From NCBI GenBank assembly GCA_031763025.1, contig JASSKH010000028.1, positions 1,922,001 through 1,986,000 of the forward strand: DNA of 64,000 nucleotides. The letters run 5' to 3'. Each line of letters begins with the position of its first letter. Within the stretch, counting starts at the first letter, position 1. A program made the translations under genes and the position numbers. This DNA comes from Macrocystis pyrifera (Eukaryota > Sar > Phaeophyceae > Laminariales > Laminariaceae). This document shows, one piece after another, positions 30,931-41,458 of the stretch. The notes beneath the pieces are model-generated. The model made no database searches. It was given only the letters and a program-made list of their open reading frames with translations, and had not been told where the DNA came from.

Positions 30931-32770
30931 CTATTCTTCATCGACGTTCCATCCCCATGTCACTGGCCGCATTCCTCCTGCTTCTTCCTCCCTTCCCCTA
31001 GCGGCCTGGCGGTCCCTCAGGGCAAGTTTATATCTATGTACTCTACGTGAAATTGCGACCTGTGTAGTCACGGAGATGATCTGGAAGAGGCGTTCTTTGC
31101 AGACGCCCTTCCGCGCCAGGGACGATCCGTCCGTCTCTCCAACTATGCTTGTCGCCAACTGATCAATTAGATCGCTGCCTTCCTTTCCGAGGCGCCCAAA
31201 GCTTTCCGCTGAGAGGGTGGCGAGTTTGTAGCTGCGCTCGTCGAAGGACACCTGTCCCGGACGAGCGTAGTGACTGCGCTTGCGCGCCTCAGATAGCTGA
31301 TCCGTCTCGGTCAGCGCTGCCTGCCCGCATGTGGATCCCCGCTTGTGGATCCGCATACGTGACGTCGAGGAGTATCGCTATATCGCGATACTCTGATGCC
31401 GTAGCATCTCGGAGTCCTCCTGCCTCGATGACGATGTCCATGCGGAGATCCCTGTTTGCGTGGAAAGGGGCTCCGCTTTCCATTTGGTGGCGGATGGACA
31501 TCCTCTTAAAGGTGCGGGAGAGCGCGTGAACCAGAGGCTGGTGCTGGTTTACTTGCGCGCCCGATCGATGACATAATCGTGTATGTCGTGTAATAGACTC
31601 CGCTGCACCGCAGCAGGGGCACCTTGCCGCTAGGAACTCCTCAATCCCCAGAAACCGCCTTCCCGCAGCCACAAACTCTGACGGTGGGATGACTCTGGCC
31701 GCGTCGACAGGTCTCGCCCTTAGGAATGCAGTAGCCCCTGGTCCCGATTGGCTCCGTTGCCGGGCCTTGGCCAGACCCCTCGACTCTTTCTCTTCTTGTG
31801 GGTTACCGACGGGGAGCTGGTCCAGTGAAGCAACGTATCTCTCATAACGGACTCGGTTTACCAGCTTCCCCAGTCTATGCTGCGCTTTGCTGGAGCTGAT
31901 AGATTCGGCATCATGTGCTGGCAACACTTCCGCAACCGACAACCCTGAGGCCTCTTGTTCTCCTCCTCGAAATGTTCTATCCCGCCAGCTTTCCGGCACG
32001 ATGTTCGCCATGGCTTCTTCTGAAACCCCCTGCACATTGCGGAGGTCCCTGATGCTGTTCCAGATGCGCCGGACGAGGTCTGAATCGGGGAGCTCCCTCC
32101 GGACTTTGTCCCCGATAGCGCCGGACAGGTCAGCAAGCACCTCCGGCACCGTCGCTCCCAAGCATCCGACGGACGCTGACATCCTCCGGGCTTCAGCCGA
32201 CACCAGTCCAAACGCTCCGGCCCCCGTGGTCAGTCTTGCCTGCGCCTGTTGGTAGGGCTGCAAGACCAGCTGATTTGTTGGGCACCCATTCTCGAACAAC
32301 GACGTTTCTTCTGCTGTCCCCGGGAGATCAAGCAATTTCTCCAGCATCCACATCGCGTTTCCGTCTGCTTTTAGGCATGCGGGCAGGGACATTTCCGGGT
32401 CCACCACTCTTTCTATGTAGGCGGTCCGTTGCACCATAGAGCCGGTGGCGATCAGGTTGGCTGCTTGCTCGTCTGGCATACGCGGTAGCATCCGCGCGAG
32501 TTGTTCCGCTCCCCCATTGTGGACTATCTCCATTGCGCTCTCCATCGCGTATTCATCGGTGCCGACGGCAACCCCGACCACCTTTACTCCACCCCGTTCC
32601 GCGATGCGGACGCCAATACCTTCAAGAAGGGCGGTTTGTTCCGGCGTAGGTACGTGCCCCTTCGGGGGCAAGGCAACCGCTTTGCTCGGATTGATTGCAA
32701 TGCCAATGTTGGACAGCTCACGCTGTAGGAAAGGCGCAACTTCCACAGTATCGGGTGTGATTTCCATCAT
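30931..32770 (-). pseudogene. C-terminal region: RT thumb, zinc finger and putative endonuclease
   Basis: A 493-codon frame starts at the ATGA overlap with the polymerase frame (32770). It opens with the RT thumb (NPSKAVALPPKGH), then about 300 residues without a known fold, then CPCCGAAESITRHTRLC, a C-x2-C-x8-H-x3-C finger like those before the endonuclease of R2-type elements. LRMDIVIEAGG and AILLDVTYADP follow, with aspartates where a PD-(D/E)XK-like nuclease would have them. After a frameshift near 31340 the region ends HYARPGQVSFDERS and SAESFGRLGKEGSDLIDQL. The nuclease would nick target DNA; that role is inferred from position and motif spacing. Confidence 0.65.
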
Positions 32771-33651
32771 TCCGAGATGCTGATGATGTCGTCTAAGTAG
32801 GCGAAATCCTCCACTCCTTTTGGCTCGAACTCCGCTCGGGTCCGCTTCAGCACCGGTAAGAGAGGCATGCAGAACAACGCCGGCCCCATGGCATCCCCTT
32901 GCTGTACCTCACTGGAGCATTCGATCTTGCGCCTTCCTCCCGATTCCATCTGGAAGAACGCGGCAGCAGTTCTTTCCCCGTAACACTTTGTCACGAACGG
33001 TGTAAGCGCAGGCGCGCAGGTGTCTACCTCTGCAAGCACAGCCGTCCGTTTCACCGTGTTAAAGGCGTTGGAGCAGTCTGTGAGAATCAGCCAGTTTTTT
33101 GCCTCGTGGTGTACCCGCGCGCGTAGCGCTACCTGCTCCACCCCCCCTCGTACTCCGACTCCAAACTGTCTCGCCTCGCGGTTGGTCTCCTCCAGTCGTG
33201 GTCGCCATTGCCGCATGGTCCCGGCTGTGAGAGGGCGTCTCCATGTCATCCCTACGCAGACGGGGCGGCATTTTTCACCCAGGGCAGTGAGGTTGGATTG
33301 CAGGAAAAGCTGCCAGAATTCCGGCGGAAAGGCGTTTGGATCATCGATAATTCTTCTCCAGAAGGCTTCAATGCCAGCCCCGAAGTTTTCGCGCCCAATG
33401 CCAGTCCTGATAATTGACTGCAGGTGCGAAAAGCGCAAGCCATCGCTTCCTGCGCCTGATAGCGCGTTGCGAGAGTTGATGACCTCGAGGGCCACCTGTT
33501 GGTCGAATTCTTCCTCCGGGCGCCACTTGGGCCCACTCCCTTCCTCCGGGTCGGAGGAACTTGCAGCCACCGCTGCCGCTGCCGCTGCTGCTTCGGAGAC
33601 GGCGGTCTGATCTTCCTCCGAGAACTTTGCTTTCACTCGCTCCCACGTTTC
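32767..33651 (-). pseudogene. Reverse transcriptase (YLDD) of the RING-RT element
   Basis: Motifs in order: GSDGLRFSHL, KCRPVCVGMTWRR, FGVGVRGGVEQ, LILTDCSNAFNTV (motif A Asp), SSEVQQGDAMGPALF (motif B), DFAYLDDIIS (motif C, 32788-32799). An Ala/Ser tract lies near the start. The frame is continuous upstream except for a TAG at 33652-33654, and stops with TGA overlapping the next start (ATGA). All catalytic residues are intact. It would copy element RNA into DNA at the target site. Confidence 0.8.
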
Positions 33652-34047
33652 CTAATCGTTCCCCGGCGCGCGTGGTTCCGCGAGGAGGCTGCGTGCTGCG
33701 ACAGTCACCCCCCCTGGATGGCGACATGCTGAAGACGCCCTCTTGAACAGATCAGCGTCTGTCACTTCGCGAGCTTGACCCCTCTGTCTTCTCGATGTTC
33801 GACGGGTATACACCATTAACCACGGGAGTAGAAGGGTGAGATCACCGCGGTCGACAGACGTAAACCTTTCGCGCCGCTTCACTCGGCCATCCTGTGAGTG
33901 CAGTAGAACCGGGAGGATGTACCAAAGCTTGATTGACCCCAAGAGTGAGGTCGGCGTCTCCGACTGTCTGTGTGGGCGATGCTCTCCCAGGGCGTGGTTA
34001 AGGAGGCCAAGCACGTGGGTGATAAGCTTGGCGTGAGCAGTAGCCAT
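33652..34047 (-). pseudogene. Segment N-terminal to the reverse transcriptase
   Basis: 131 codons in the same frame as the reverse transcriptase, broken from it by a single TAG. It is rich in Arg and Leu and has no recognisable domain. It probably belongs to the same polyprotein. Confidence 0.5.
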
Positions 34048-34639
34048 TCAATCGTGATTGCACTTTAATAACAGTGACGAAGCGTTGTTGGAGGTCCTCA
34101 AGAGGAACATCGTCGAGTGGTCCTGCGATCCCCAACGTATTTTGGTCCCAGGGATAGAGGAGCCCATTCCGGCGCCCATCCTCACGGTCGTCAGGTCTCC
34201 CTCCGAGTCCCGCTGCCGTAACGCTCAGTCCGGGGTCTGCCTGAACTGCCGCTTCTAGTGTTTCCCGTCTTCCATGACGAGCTGTGCATCCCCTAGCGCC
34301 GTAGAGCAGCGGCACCTGCGCCCCGCCTCGCCTGACTGCATTCACCACGCACCTCGCATGCATGGCATGTTGACGTCCACAAGGTAACCCCACCACTCGG
34401 TGTCCCCGAGCAATCGTTGCCCTACAACCCCCGCAGGTCGTACCGCTTTGGTCGTCTGCGATGAGAGCGTGAAGTTGCGATACGCTCTCTGGTGCTGGAC
34501 CTCCTCCTTCTCCGTCCCCTTCTTCCCTGCGAAATTCACTTTCTCCTTCGCCACCCCCCTTCCTCACCAGGGGCCATGGGCGGCTCGCCGCTCTCGGGTC
34601 GAGAGATTCCCCCCCGGCTCGTGGCGACCCCTCTTCCAC
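33998..34639 (-). pseudogene. RING-like finger 2 segment
   Basis: CGGCRATIARGHRVVGLPC then RQHAMHARCVV gives C-x2-C, a Cys and the H-x-H-x2-C centre of a RING-H2 finger. The last Cys pair is degenerate. It follows the proline-rich linker and overlaps the next frame, so a frameshift joins them. Confidence 0.55.
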
Positions 34640-35824
34640 TTATCACCGCTCGTGATCCCCTTCCAGATCCGCGCGGTCGGCCTCGCCTACCTCTTGCGCT
34701 CCCCTCACCCTCTACTGCCCTGGTGGGCGTGGACGCAGTTGCTCCAGTTGTTGACGGGGTGATGCTGGGCTGTGTCAGAGGGGGGGGCGAGCGTCCCGGC
34801 GCCGTGGCCTCCCTGTCCCTTGCGGTGTGGGGGTTCTCCGGGGCTACCGAAGCAGCATGTCCTGGCTCCGCCTGCCCTCTTACCCCCGGTTCGCCTTCTG
34901 GCGACGGGGCTTCACCTTCCGGTGGTGTCACTCCCGCTGCTAAAGGGTTGCTCGCCCGCACCGGTCCCGTCCCTTCCGTTGTGGCTCCCGCCGTCGTTGG
35001 AGTGGCATTGGGCTGTCTCGGGAGGGGGGACAAGTGTCCCGGTGCCGTGGTATCTCCATCTCCGGCAGTGCGAAAGTTCTCCGCGGCAACATAACCAGCA
35101 TCTCCTGGCTCTGCCTGCCGCCTCACTCGCGGGTCGCCTTCAGACACCGAAGCCTCTCCTACTGACAGCGTCACCCTCGCTGCTAACGGGCCGCTCTCCA
35201 GTGCCGGGTCCGTTCCTTCCGCTGTTGCCCCTACCGCCGTCGGAGAAAGAGGCAGCGTGTTCCTTGGCTCAAACACGTTTATGGGCCCTAGGGTCCCCGC
35301 CTCCGTCGGAAAGGAGGCAGCGCCTCCCCTGCTTCCAGCGCGTTTCGAACCCCTAGGGTCCACCTCGTCAACCGGTCTTCCCATGTGGAGTCGAGGCCCG
35401 CCAGAAACTCTTGGACATGGGGTAGGATGTAGTTCCTCCGATTCTGGAGCCGGAGCACGATGTCCTGCGGTCGGATACCGTACGCGGCGAAAACCTCACG
35501 GAAGTGACCGGCTGCCGCTCGCCATTCCCTCGGTCCGGGGAAGTCGAGGTAGGCTCGCTGGGGCAGGCCGAGAGCATCGCTGAACAGGGTGCACAACAGA
35601 AACGAAGAGGTTGGACTTCCCCCATGGGTCCTCACCATCTCTTCCCAGGTATTGTGGGAACCAGTCGTGACGTAACTGGCCGGCTCCAGCCGGGGGCCGT
35701 CCTCCTCCAAGAGTTCTGCGAACTGCAAGGCCCCTGCTACCGCAGACCACCTTCCCTCTAACCGTAGCCTTGAAGGTCCTCTGCCAGCTCCGCTCGATGG
35801 AGCGGCCGGTTTCTTGCCGGCCAT
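34536..35824 (-). pseudogene. Helical module copy 2 and proline-rich repeat linker
   Basis: From 35824: WSAVAGALQFAELLEEDGP, then FREVFAAYGIRPQDIVLRLQ, HVQEFLAGLDSTWEDRL, ALEAGEALPPF. After a frameshift a Pro/Gly/Thr-rich linker contains two units of about 243 bp (81 residues). The module repeats one lying immediately upstream (see 35758-36390). Function unknown; by position it is the gag-like or RNA-binding part. Confidence 0.5.
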
Positions 35825-36390
35825 TCAGAGCGACACGCAGCGCATGGCTGTGGGTCTGCTTGCCTTCTCGCGAGGCATTCGGCACGATCCAGCATGCAGC
35901 GGGCATGCACTTGCTCTCCGTGGGGGCACGGAAAAGATGCCCATAAAGAGTCTACCGCCAAATCTCCAGTAGATTCCTCTAGAGCCCGCCCACAGTACGT
36001 GCAGGGAGAGGCGCCCCTGTTCCCCACATTCTGACGCCTTTCTACTTCACTCCTATTAATAGTGTCACCTCCCTGTCCACCCGGTCCCATCTGTAACTGG
36101 TCACTCTCCGGCGCCCTGTCCGTTCTCTCCGACGTGGTTGCCACCGCCGCCAAAAAGGGAGGAAGCGCGTCACCCGTTTCCAACGCGCGTTGGACCCCGA
36201 GGGTCCACCTCGCTAAGCGTTCTTCACATTCGGCGTCAAGGCCTACCAGATACTCTTGGACATGTGGTCCGATGTAGAGTCTTTGATTTGGAAGTCGGAG
36301 CAAGGCGTCCTGCGGTTGAATGGCATATGCCGCGAACAGCGTACGGTAATGGCCGACCGCCGCTTCCCATCCCCTCGGTCGGGGGAAATC
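35758..36390 (-). pseudogene. Helical module copy 1 and RING-like finger 1
   Basis: DFPRPRG and LFAAYAIQPQDALLRLP, HVQEYLVGLDAECEERL, ALETGDALPPF correspond position by position to the module in the next segment. Then comes a good RING pattern: CTYCGRALEE, FPCPHGEQVHARC, CAACRSEW. RING fingers in host proteins act as ubiquitin ligases; whether these do is unknown. The 5' end is lost at 36390. Confidence 0.6.
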
Positions 36391-36475
36391 GATATATTTT
36401 ATAAATTTTGAAATACGTCAGCTGAGTTCGACTGATTATGAATAGTTGATCACTGACTGTACTCAACTTTGCAAG
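36391..36475 (+). repeat. Rep-T copy, left part, split by a TRIM
   Basis: Starts AAATTTTGAAATACGTCAGC and breaks at TTTGCAAG; it continues at 36836 with CTGCGTAATATGTCTC. Confidence 0.8.
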
Positions 36476-36831
36476 TGTGATGGTACAACCTACTGGAGCT
36501 ATCGGGGTGAAAGATCGATTGATTACCCAGCCCAGGGTAATCCTTATAACACCCCCCCCTCTGAACGGCGGGATCTTTGGGGCGTCGGAACCGTATACGT
36601 CTGTACGCTGACCTACCCGCTTCGTTCATTACCTGGGGAACCAGGAAGATGTGTTTTTTTTTTTTTTTTTTTTTTTTAGGCACGCGCAAGCGTTTCTGTA
36701 AAAGAAACGTTCGAAGTGAGGTTCGAACCCGTGTCCTGCCGCCAAATGTGATGGTATAACCTACTGAGCTATCGCATCGGATCGGGGTAAAAGATCGATC
36801 GATTACCCAGCCCAGGGTAATCCTTATAACA
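36476..36831 (-). mobile_element. TRIM (miniature LTR retroelement), complete with target duplication
   Basis: 356 bp flanked by CAAG at 36472-36475 and 36832-36835. Terminal direct repeats of 76 bp (36476-36551) and 85 bp (36747-36831) start TGTGATGGTA and end TTATAACA. On the minus strand the repeat is followed at once by TTTGGCGGCAGGACACGG, the form of a primer-binding site (complement of a tRNA 3' end with CCA). A T-run of 23 lies inside. There is no coding capacity, so it would need enzymes from another LTR element. Repeat end plus primer site also resemble a tRNA (A box TAGCTCAGTAGGTT, B box GGGTTCGAACCT, 42 nt apart). Confidence 0.85.
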
Positions 36832-36835
36832 CAAG

Positions 36836-36905
36836 CTGCGTAATATGTCTCGTCTATGTTCCATTTTTACCGAATTTTACAAGTATAAGTTTGTTTGTGA
36901 TAAAC
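36836..36905 (+). repeat. Rep-T copy, right part
   Basis: Resumes with CTGCGTAATATGTCTCGTCT and ends TGTGATAAACCGAAC. Confidence 0.8.
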
Positions 36906-37595
36906 CGAACTATTATTATTATTATTATCGGCAAATAAATGCCAAAATCAGGTATACCTGATCCGTTTGAGCCAAAAATCAGGTACTTGTACATACTAAA
37001 ACCAAGTAAAAAACGCGCGCCACGAGCGGTGTGATGTCCATGACAATCCGGTAAAAAAGAATGCGCCTGAAGCATTAAGCGTGCCACATGGCTTCCAAAA
37101 TCTGAATCGTTTTGTTTTCTTCACGGTGTAGGTACCACGGGCTCCACTTGGACCTGCAAAGAGTCACTATTAATATGCTTCGTTTGTTTCGCCACGGCGG
37201 GAGCGCCAAGAGTATTACTCTGGCGCCCCCCCCCCGTTGACAGCTAAAGCTTCCAGACCGTCCTCGCGGAACCGCCTGCTCGGAAATTATCTTGCCGTAC
37301 CAAACCTGAGACCACTTCGACGCGGGATGGTGCAGACGAAATAAATGTCGTGTGTGGCCATGGTGCTGTAAAAAGACTGCTGTGTGCTGTGAGCATAGAA
37401 AACAACAGAGTACACACAACAACTAACTACTGAAGCACATCGCACACCCCAAAGGAGAAAAAGTGAAACCAGGGTATACGCATTAGCTATTAATAGTACG
37501 CATGTACGTTCATTGTATATACGTACTTTTACGTACGACATACGAGTACTGCTGTAACAGAGTTAATACGTCGATACAGAAGAATTTCAACCGAG
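36906..37595. other. No gene recognised
   Basis: An ATT microsatellite at 36911-36927, then ATCAGGTATACCTGATC with GAGCCAAAAATCAGG. The same short motif pair recurs on the far side of the Ty3 element (46846-46990). No domain-bearing frame. Confidence 0.45.
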
Positions 37596-37883
37596 TGTTA
37601 AGATCAAGGGTTGCGGGACACTTTGTATCCCTGGACAGGTCTGCCTTTTAAGTCGGTAAACGTTGCACTCACATGTGTTGTTTGTGTTATGAGGCTTAGC
37701 TATAGAAGAAGCGCAGTTTTATTCCTTTCGTGCACGCGGAGACTGAGACCAAGCTCGTGCTCCTCTGGAAAACCCCTGGTTTTCCATCTAAGATACGCCT
37801 TCCAAGTACTACAAATACGTTCCCAGTGACTGAACCCAGGTAGTTACCGGGCTTTCAATCTCATACAAGACCATATCTTAACA
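37596..37883 (-). repeat. Ty3 3' LTR
   Basis: 288 bp. On the minus strand it starts TGTTAAGATATGG and ends GATCTTAACA, so the termini are the inverted TGTTAAGAT / ATCTTAACA. The 69 bp at its start match the 5' remnant at 46665-46733 with one mismatch. Confidence 0.9.
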
Positions 37884-38296
37884 CTAGCCCACTCTGATGA
37901 GCCGTATATGCAGAATTATGGGAAATTCGTGGAAACCCCGATTCCACGAACTAGAACATGAGTCGAAGATGCGGCTCCTCAAAATCCACTCCCACACCTC
38001 TGAACGGCGAGGCAACGAAGCCGGCAAAGTACGTAAAAAAAAATAAAGGGAAGACCTAGCCTTAAGGGGCAGGAAGAAATCGTCGATGAAAGCCATCGCC
38101 ATACCACCCGCACGGGGGGGGGCGAGGAAGATGCGGAAAAGCGAAAAGTGCGTACGGGAACAAAAATAAAAATAACACGGAGGACGACAAGAACCACCTA
38201 TACCCAGTCCACCACTCTGGAAGCGCGTCCCAACACCGGGCGGGGGGGGGGCAGGACAGAATACGCAAAAACACATCCCCAACCCAGTTAAAAAAA

Positions 38297-38327
<31 letters not shown>

Positions 38328-38446
38328 AAAAAAAAAAAACACACACACACACCAGAAAACATATCGGGCAGACAAAAACTCATCCCCCAAGGCCCAGGAA
38401 GACGACAAAAAATAACTAAATAACGAGTGCAGTCAAGACGCGAAAT
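37884..38446 (-). other. Ty3 3' untranslated region
   Basis: Non-coding, with a CA/A microsatellite at 38291-38352 and short G-runs. The part next to the LTR is shared with the relic at 20130-20640. A purine-rich stretch before the LTR (minus strand, GAGTGGG) may be the polypurine tract. Confidence 0.55.
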
Positions 38447-39462
38447 TCAGCTATCCACGGCGGCACCTCGAGATTCATCTACGTTACGCTGGACTCCCCG
38501 TGTAAACGCGCTAGCCAAGTGAATTTGCAGACACCAAGAACCTCGTACAGCTCTCGTCGAAGTCGTGTAGCGCGCCGGAGAAAGAGGAAGCTTGATTGGT
38601 CCCGGGTCGTCCAAAAATCGAACAAAATATTCTCCATCCGTCGGTGTAGTTGCGCTGATTTTCCCGAGCCACCACAGACCGTCGTCGCCCTTGTACCAAA
38701 AGTGGGCCCCGTTCGGAAGTACAGTGTTGCTGTATCGGCGGAGCCAATCGGCGTGCGATACGCAACCATAGCCGGGTGCTAGAAACCACTCGCCGTTGCT
38801 CCGGGAAAGCTCCCGTTGTGCCGCGCCAATTCTCATTCGGCGATACAGGCGGTTGGTTTGGCGGTGTTGGTTCGGAGTGCCGGCCCAGTAGCGCAAAATT
38901 GCGTGGCGAGAAAGCTGAAGGTCCATTTCCCGTTCCCAGGAGGGAGGGGAAAGTCCCTTCCAGTGCGTCTCGTACATCACCGCGATGACGCCACCTCGAC
39001 CTCTAACCGATTGATGTCCAGTAATCTTTTCCACTTCGAGTCGTTCAAGAGGGGTCGAAACATCGTCCTCGGTGACGTGGTACGGAGGGGATTTCTTGGA
39101 GAAATTGTTGAGCACGTATTGCGTCAACCCCGTCGGCAGATACTTCGGCATGTCGCCACGGTCGTGGGGGTTGGCACAGGGCTTGCAGCGTTGAACTGAT
39201 ACGCGCCGGCAAGCCTCGGCGCCGGGCATATCGGAAGGAAGATCCAAATACAGGAGCTTTGCTCCGAGAGGAGATCCATCCGGGGTGTCTGCAGAGGAGC
39301 AGGGGCCAACTGCGAGAACTTTGTAGGGGCCCGTCCAGTTGAGGGAGAGTTTGGCCCTGAGGACCTTGGCGTCCGTGTCTGGTTTCGCGCCCTGGCGGAT
39401 GGTGGCCGCCGTATTGTACACCCACACCCAACCACCAACGTCAAATTTGGGGACCGGACTAA
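38447..39462 (-). pseudogene. Integrase tail with GPY module, chromodomain and Tudor-like module
   Basis: The frame follows the integrase core after a frameshift near 39460 (FDVGGWVWVYNT). LNWTGPYKVLAVG (about residues 29-41) is the GPY/F module. LERLEVEKITGH, VMYETHWKGLSPPSWERE and ILRYWAG (about 125-185) form a chromodomain, which in chromoviruses binds histone marks and steers integration to silent chromatin. About 60 residues on, HFWYKGDDGLWWLGKIS and DGEYFVRFLDDPG look like a Tudor or Agenet-type barrel, also a histone-reading fold. The chromodomain call is firm; the Tudor call rests on the W-x-GKI and YFVRFLDD pattern only. Confidence 0.75.
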
Positions 39463-40616
39463 GCGTTGGAGAGGGCGGAGTTGCGGCGGTTCACGCGAGC
39501 GACAGTGAGGGCGTGGTGTTCTCGAACGGTGTCGTACGCGCGCTGCTGGCGGTCCGTCGCTAAGTCGCAGTAGGCGAGATGGTCGCGGGCCAAGCTCTGG
39601 TGGCCGGCGACTTCTGCACGTTCGAAAATCGTGAGTGGGAGGCGTGGGAGCCGACCCATATGTACCTCGTTGGGAGCCAGACCCGTGGCGGCACTGACGG
39701 AATTGTTGTACGCAAATTCGACGTGAGGGAGCTGTTCATCCCAGTTGTTTTGGAGCTCGTTGACGACCATTGCCAACATCTGGGCCATCGTGTGGTTTAC
39801 ACGTTCCACCCCACCGTTGCCGTTTGGGTGGTAGGAGCTGGTGGCAATTTTTCGAACCCCGAGAAGCTGATATACCTCGTGCGAAAGCTTGGAGCAGAAC
39901 TGGAGGCCGTTGTCCGAGAGGATGCTGCGCGGGCACCCCCAAAGAGGGATATACCGGTTGATGAGAATGTTAGCCGTGCCCTCAGCGGTGAACTCTGCCG
40001 CTGTGACGGCGTACATGTCAGCTCGGCGGCTGAAACGATCAGTGAAAAGCAAGATGTAGGTATTACCTCGAGGCGTCACCGGGAGGGGGCCGAAGTAGTC
40101 GATGCTGACGGCGATGCCGGGCCCTTCTGGCAAGGGCAACGTGATGGAGGGCCACCGGACCGTCTGCCGCGACGTTTTCCGTGCCTGGCACTTTAAGCAG
40201 TTGCGTAGCCACCACCGGGTGCAGATGCTCATGCCGATCCACCAGTAGAAACGTTCGAGCATACATAGGGTGCGCGCGGTTCCTAGGTGGCAGGAAGCCG
40301 TAGAATGGCAAGCCTGCATGACCCAGGGGCGCATGAGCAGCGGAACATAAATGCGAATAGGCTCGTCGTTCAATAAGCAGGCCGTACGGCCCACCGGGCG
40401 TGGCGTATCCAACGCAGGAGGGGGAGACGGCTGTCGGACAAGTAGAACGATGCCCGCGTCAGTGGTGTGCAAGCGGCCTTTGGCGGCCAGCTCTTGAACT
40501 TCCGAAAGGGGAGGGCGCTGGTGGGAGGGGAAACCTGATAAAAAGTCGTCTGGCAAAACTTCCGGTCGGCCAAGGGCTATGTAGCGCATGGCGGCATTGC
40601 ACGCGGGCTCAGCCTG
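39459..40616 (-). pseudogene. Integrase core of the Ty3 element
   Basis: An H-H-C-C zinc finger (HSTASCHLG, then CLKCQARK) is followed by the catalytic triad: SIDYFGPLP (Asp), LSDNGLQFC (Asp), GGVERVNHTM (Glu). The Asp-Glu spacing is the usual 35 residues. It would insert the cDNA. In-frame with the upstream linker apart from a TAA at 40617-40619. Confidence 0.85.
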
Positions 40617-41458
40617 TTATCCCCGAGCCCAGTCGGCGTGCGAATAGCGCGCTGCGGAATCACCGAACTGAAACTCGGCAGCTGCGCCGAGTGCGTCCAA
40701 GTCGGTCGAGGTGACGGGAGGTGCGTCAGTTGGCGGCGGAAGTTGTAAAAGAGGAGTTCCCACGGGCTCGGTGCGGTCGGTCGCGGCCGGATGGGATGGG
40801 TACCGTCGGGACGGACGAGGCGGCAGGAGTCGGGGCCAAAACGACGGGTGCGGGCGGTCGTGGCCGTGGGGCTCGCAGCGGGGTGTGGTAGCGCGCCGGG
40901 CTGATGGTCTAGGGGTCCCGCCGGGCCCGAAGCCATAATCAACAGCATGCGGCACGGCGCCAGCGGCGGCGGCTGTTCGTCGGCGCGTCCGCGATGAGAT
41001 GCGGCCTGAAGACGGCAAGACGTTCGGAGGCGCCGGGTTGCCAGGCGGCGATGGGGTAGACGCGGCCGGATCAGTGATCACGGCGGAATCTTTTCCCTGT
41101 AAAGTGCTCGTCGGGGGAGGAGCATGCTGGGCGACAATCGTCGCTGCATCGGGGGCTTCTGCGGAGCCCTGGCCTGAAAGGGAAGACGCGGCCGGAGCAG
41201 TGCTCACGACGGAATCTTTTCCCTGTAAAGTGCTCGTCGGGGGAGGAGCGCGCTGGGCGACAATCGTCGCTGCAGCGGGGGCTTTTGCAGAGCCCTGGCC
41301 TGAGAGGGAAGACGCGGCCGGAGCAGTGCTCACGACGGAATCTCCGACCTGTAAAGTGCTCGTCGGGGGAGGAGCGCGCTGGGCGACAATCGTCGCTGCA
41401 GCGGGGGCTTTTGCAGAGCCCTGGCCTGAGAGGGAAGACGCGGCCGGAGCAGTGCTCA
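40617..41458 (-). pseudogene. Proline/alanine-rich linker between RNase H and integrase
   Basis: A frame in phase with the integrase. Most of it is Ala/Pro/Ser/Thr-rich and encodes the tandem repeat at 41059-41562; the rest is Arg/Pro-rich, ending FGDSAARYSHADWARG. Ty3 elements normally pass from RNase H to integrase with a short tether, so the extra 280 residues are unusual. Confidence 0.6.

Larger units (their letters stand above)
30931..36390 (-). mobile_element. RING / reverse transcriptase / endonuclease non-LTR-type element (5' truncated)
   Basis: In minus orientation: RING-like finger 1, a repeated helical module, a proline-rich repeat linker, RING-like finger 2, an unassigned segment, reverse transcriptase with YLDD, and a long C-terminal region with a CPCC...H...C finger and a putative restriction-like endonuclease. 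No LTRs and no poly-A tail could be found. The 5' end is cut abruptly at 36390, where Rep-T begins. The element carries one in-frame stop and at least three frame changes, so this copy is dead. It looks like a lineage of multi-copy elements common in algal and protist genomes, but I cannot give it a clade name. Confidence 0.75.

Noticed and set aside
31149-36404. Plus-strand frames opposite the RING-RT element
   Set aside because: Shadows of GC-rich minus-strand coding sequence; the minus frames carry the catalytic motifs.
36718-36780. tRNA gene on the minus strand
   Set aside because: A and B boxes are present, but the D and T stems do not pair and the segment straddles an LTR/primer-site junction of a TRIM.
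37888-37935. Hammerhead ribozyme (CTGATGAG)
   Set aside because: The other conserved core (GAAA with flanking stems) is not at the required position.
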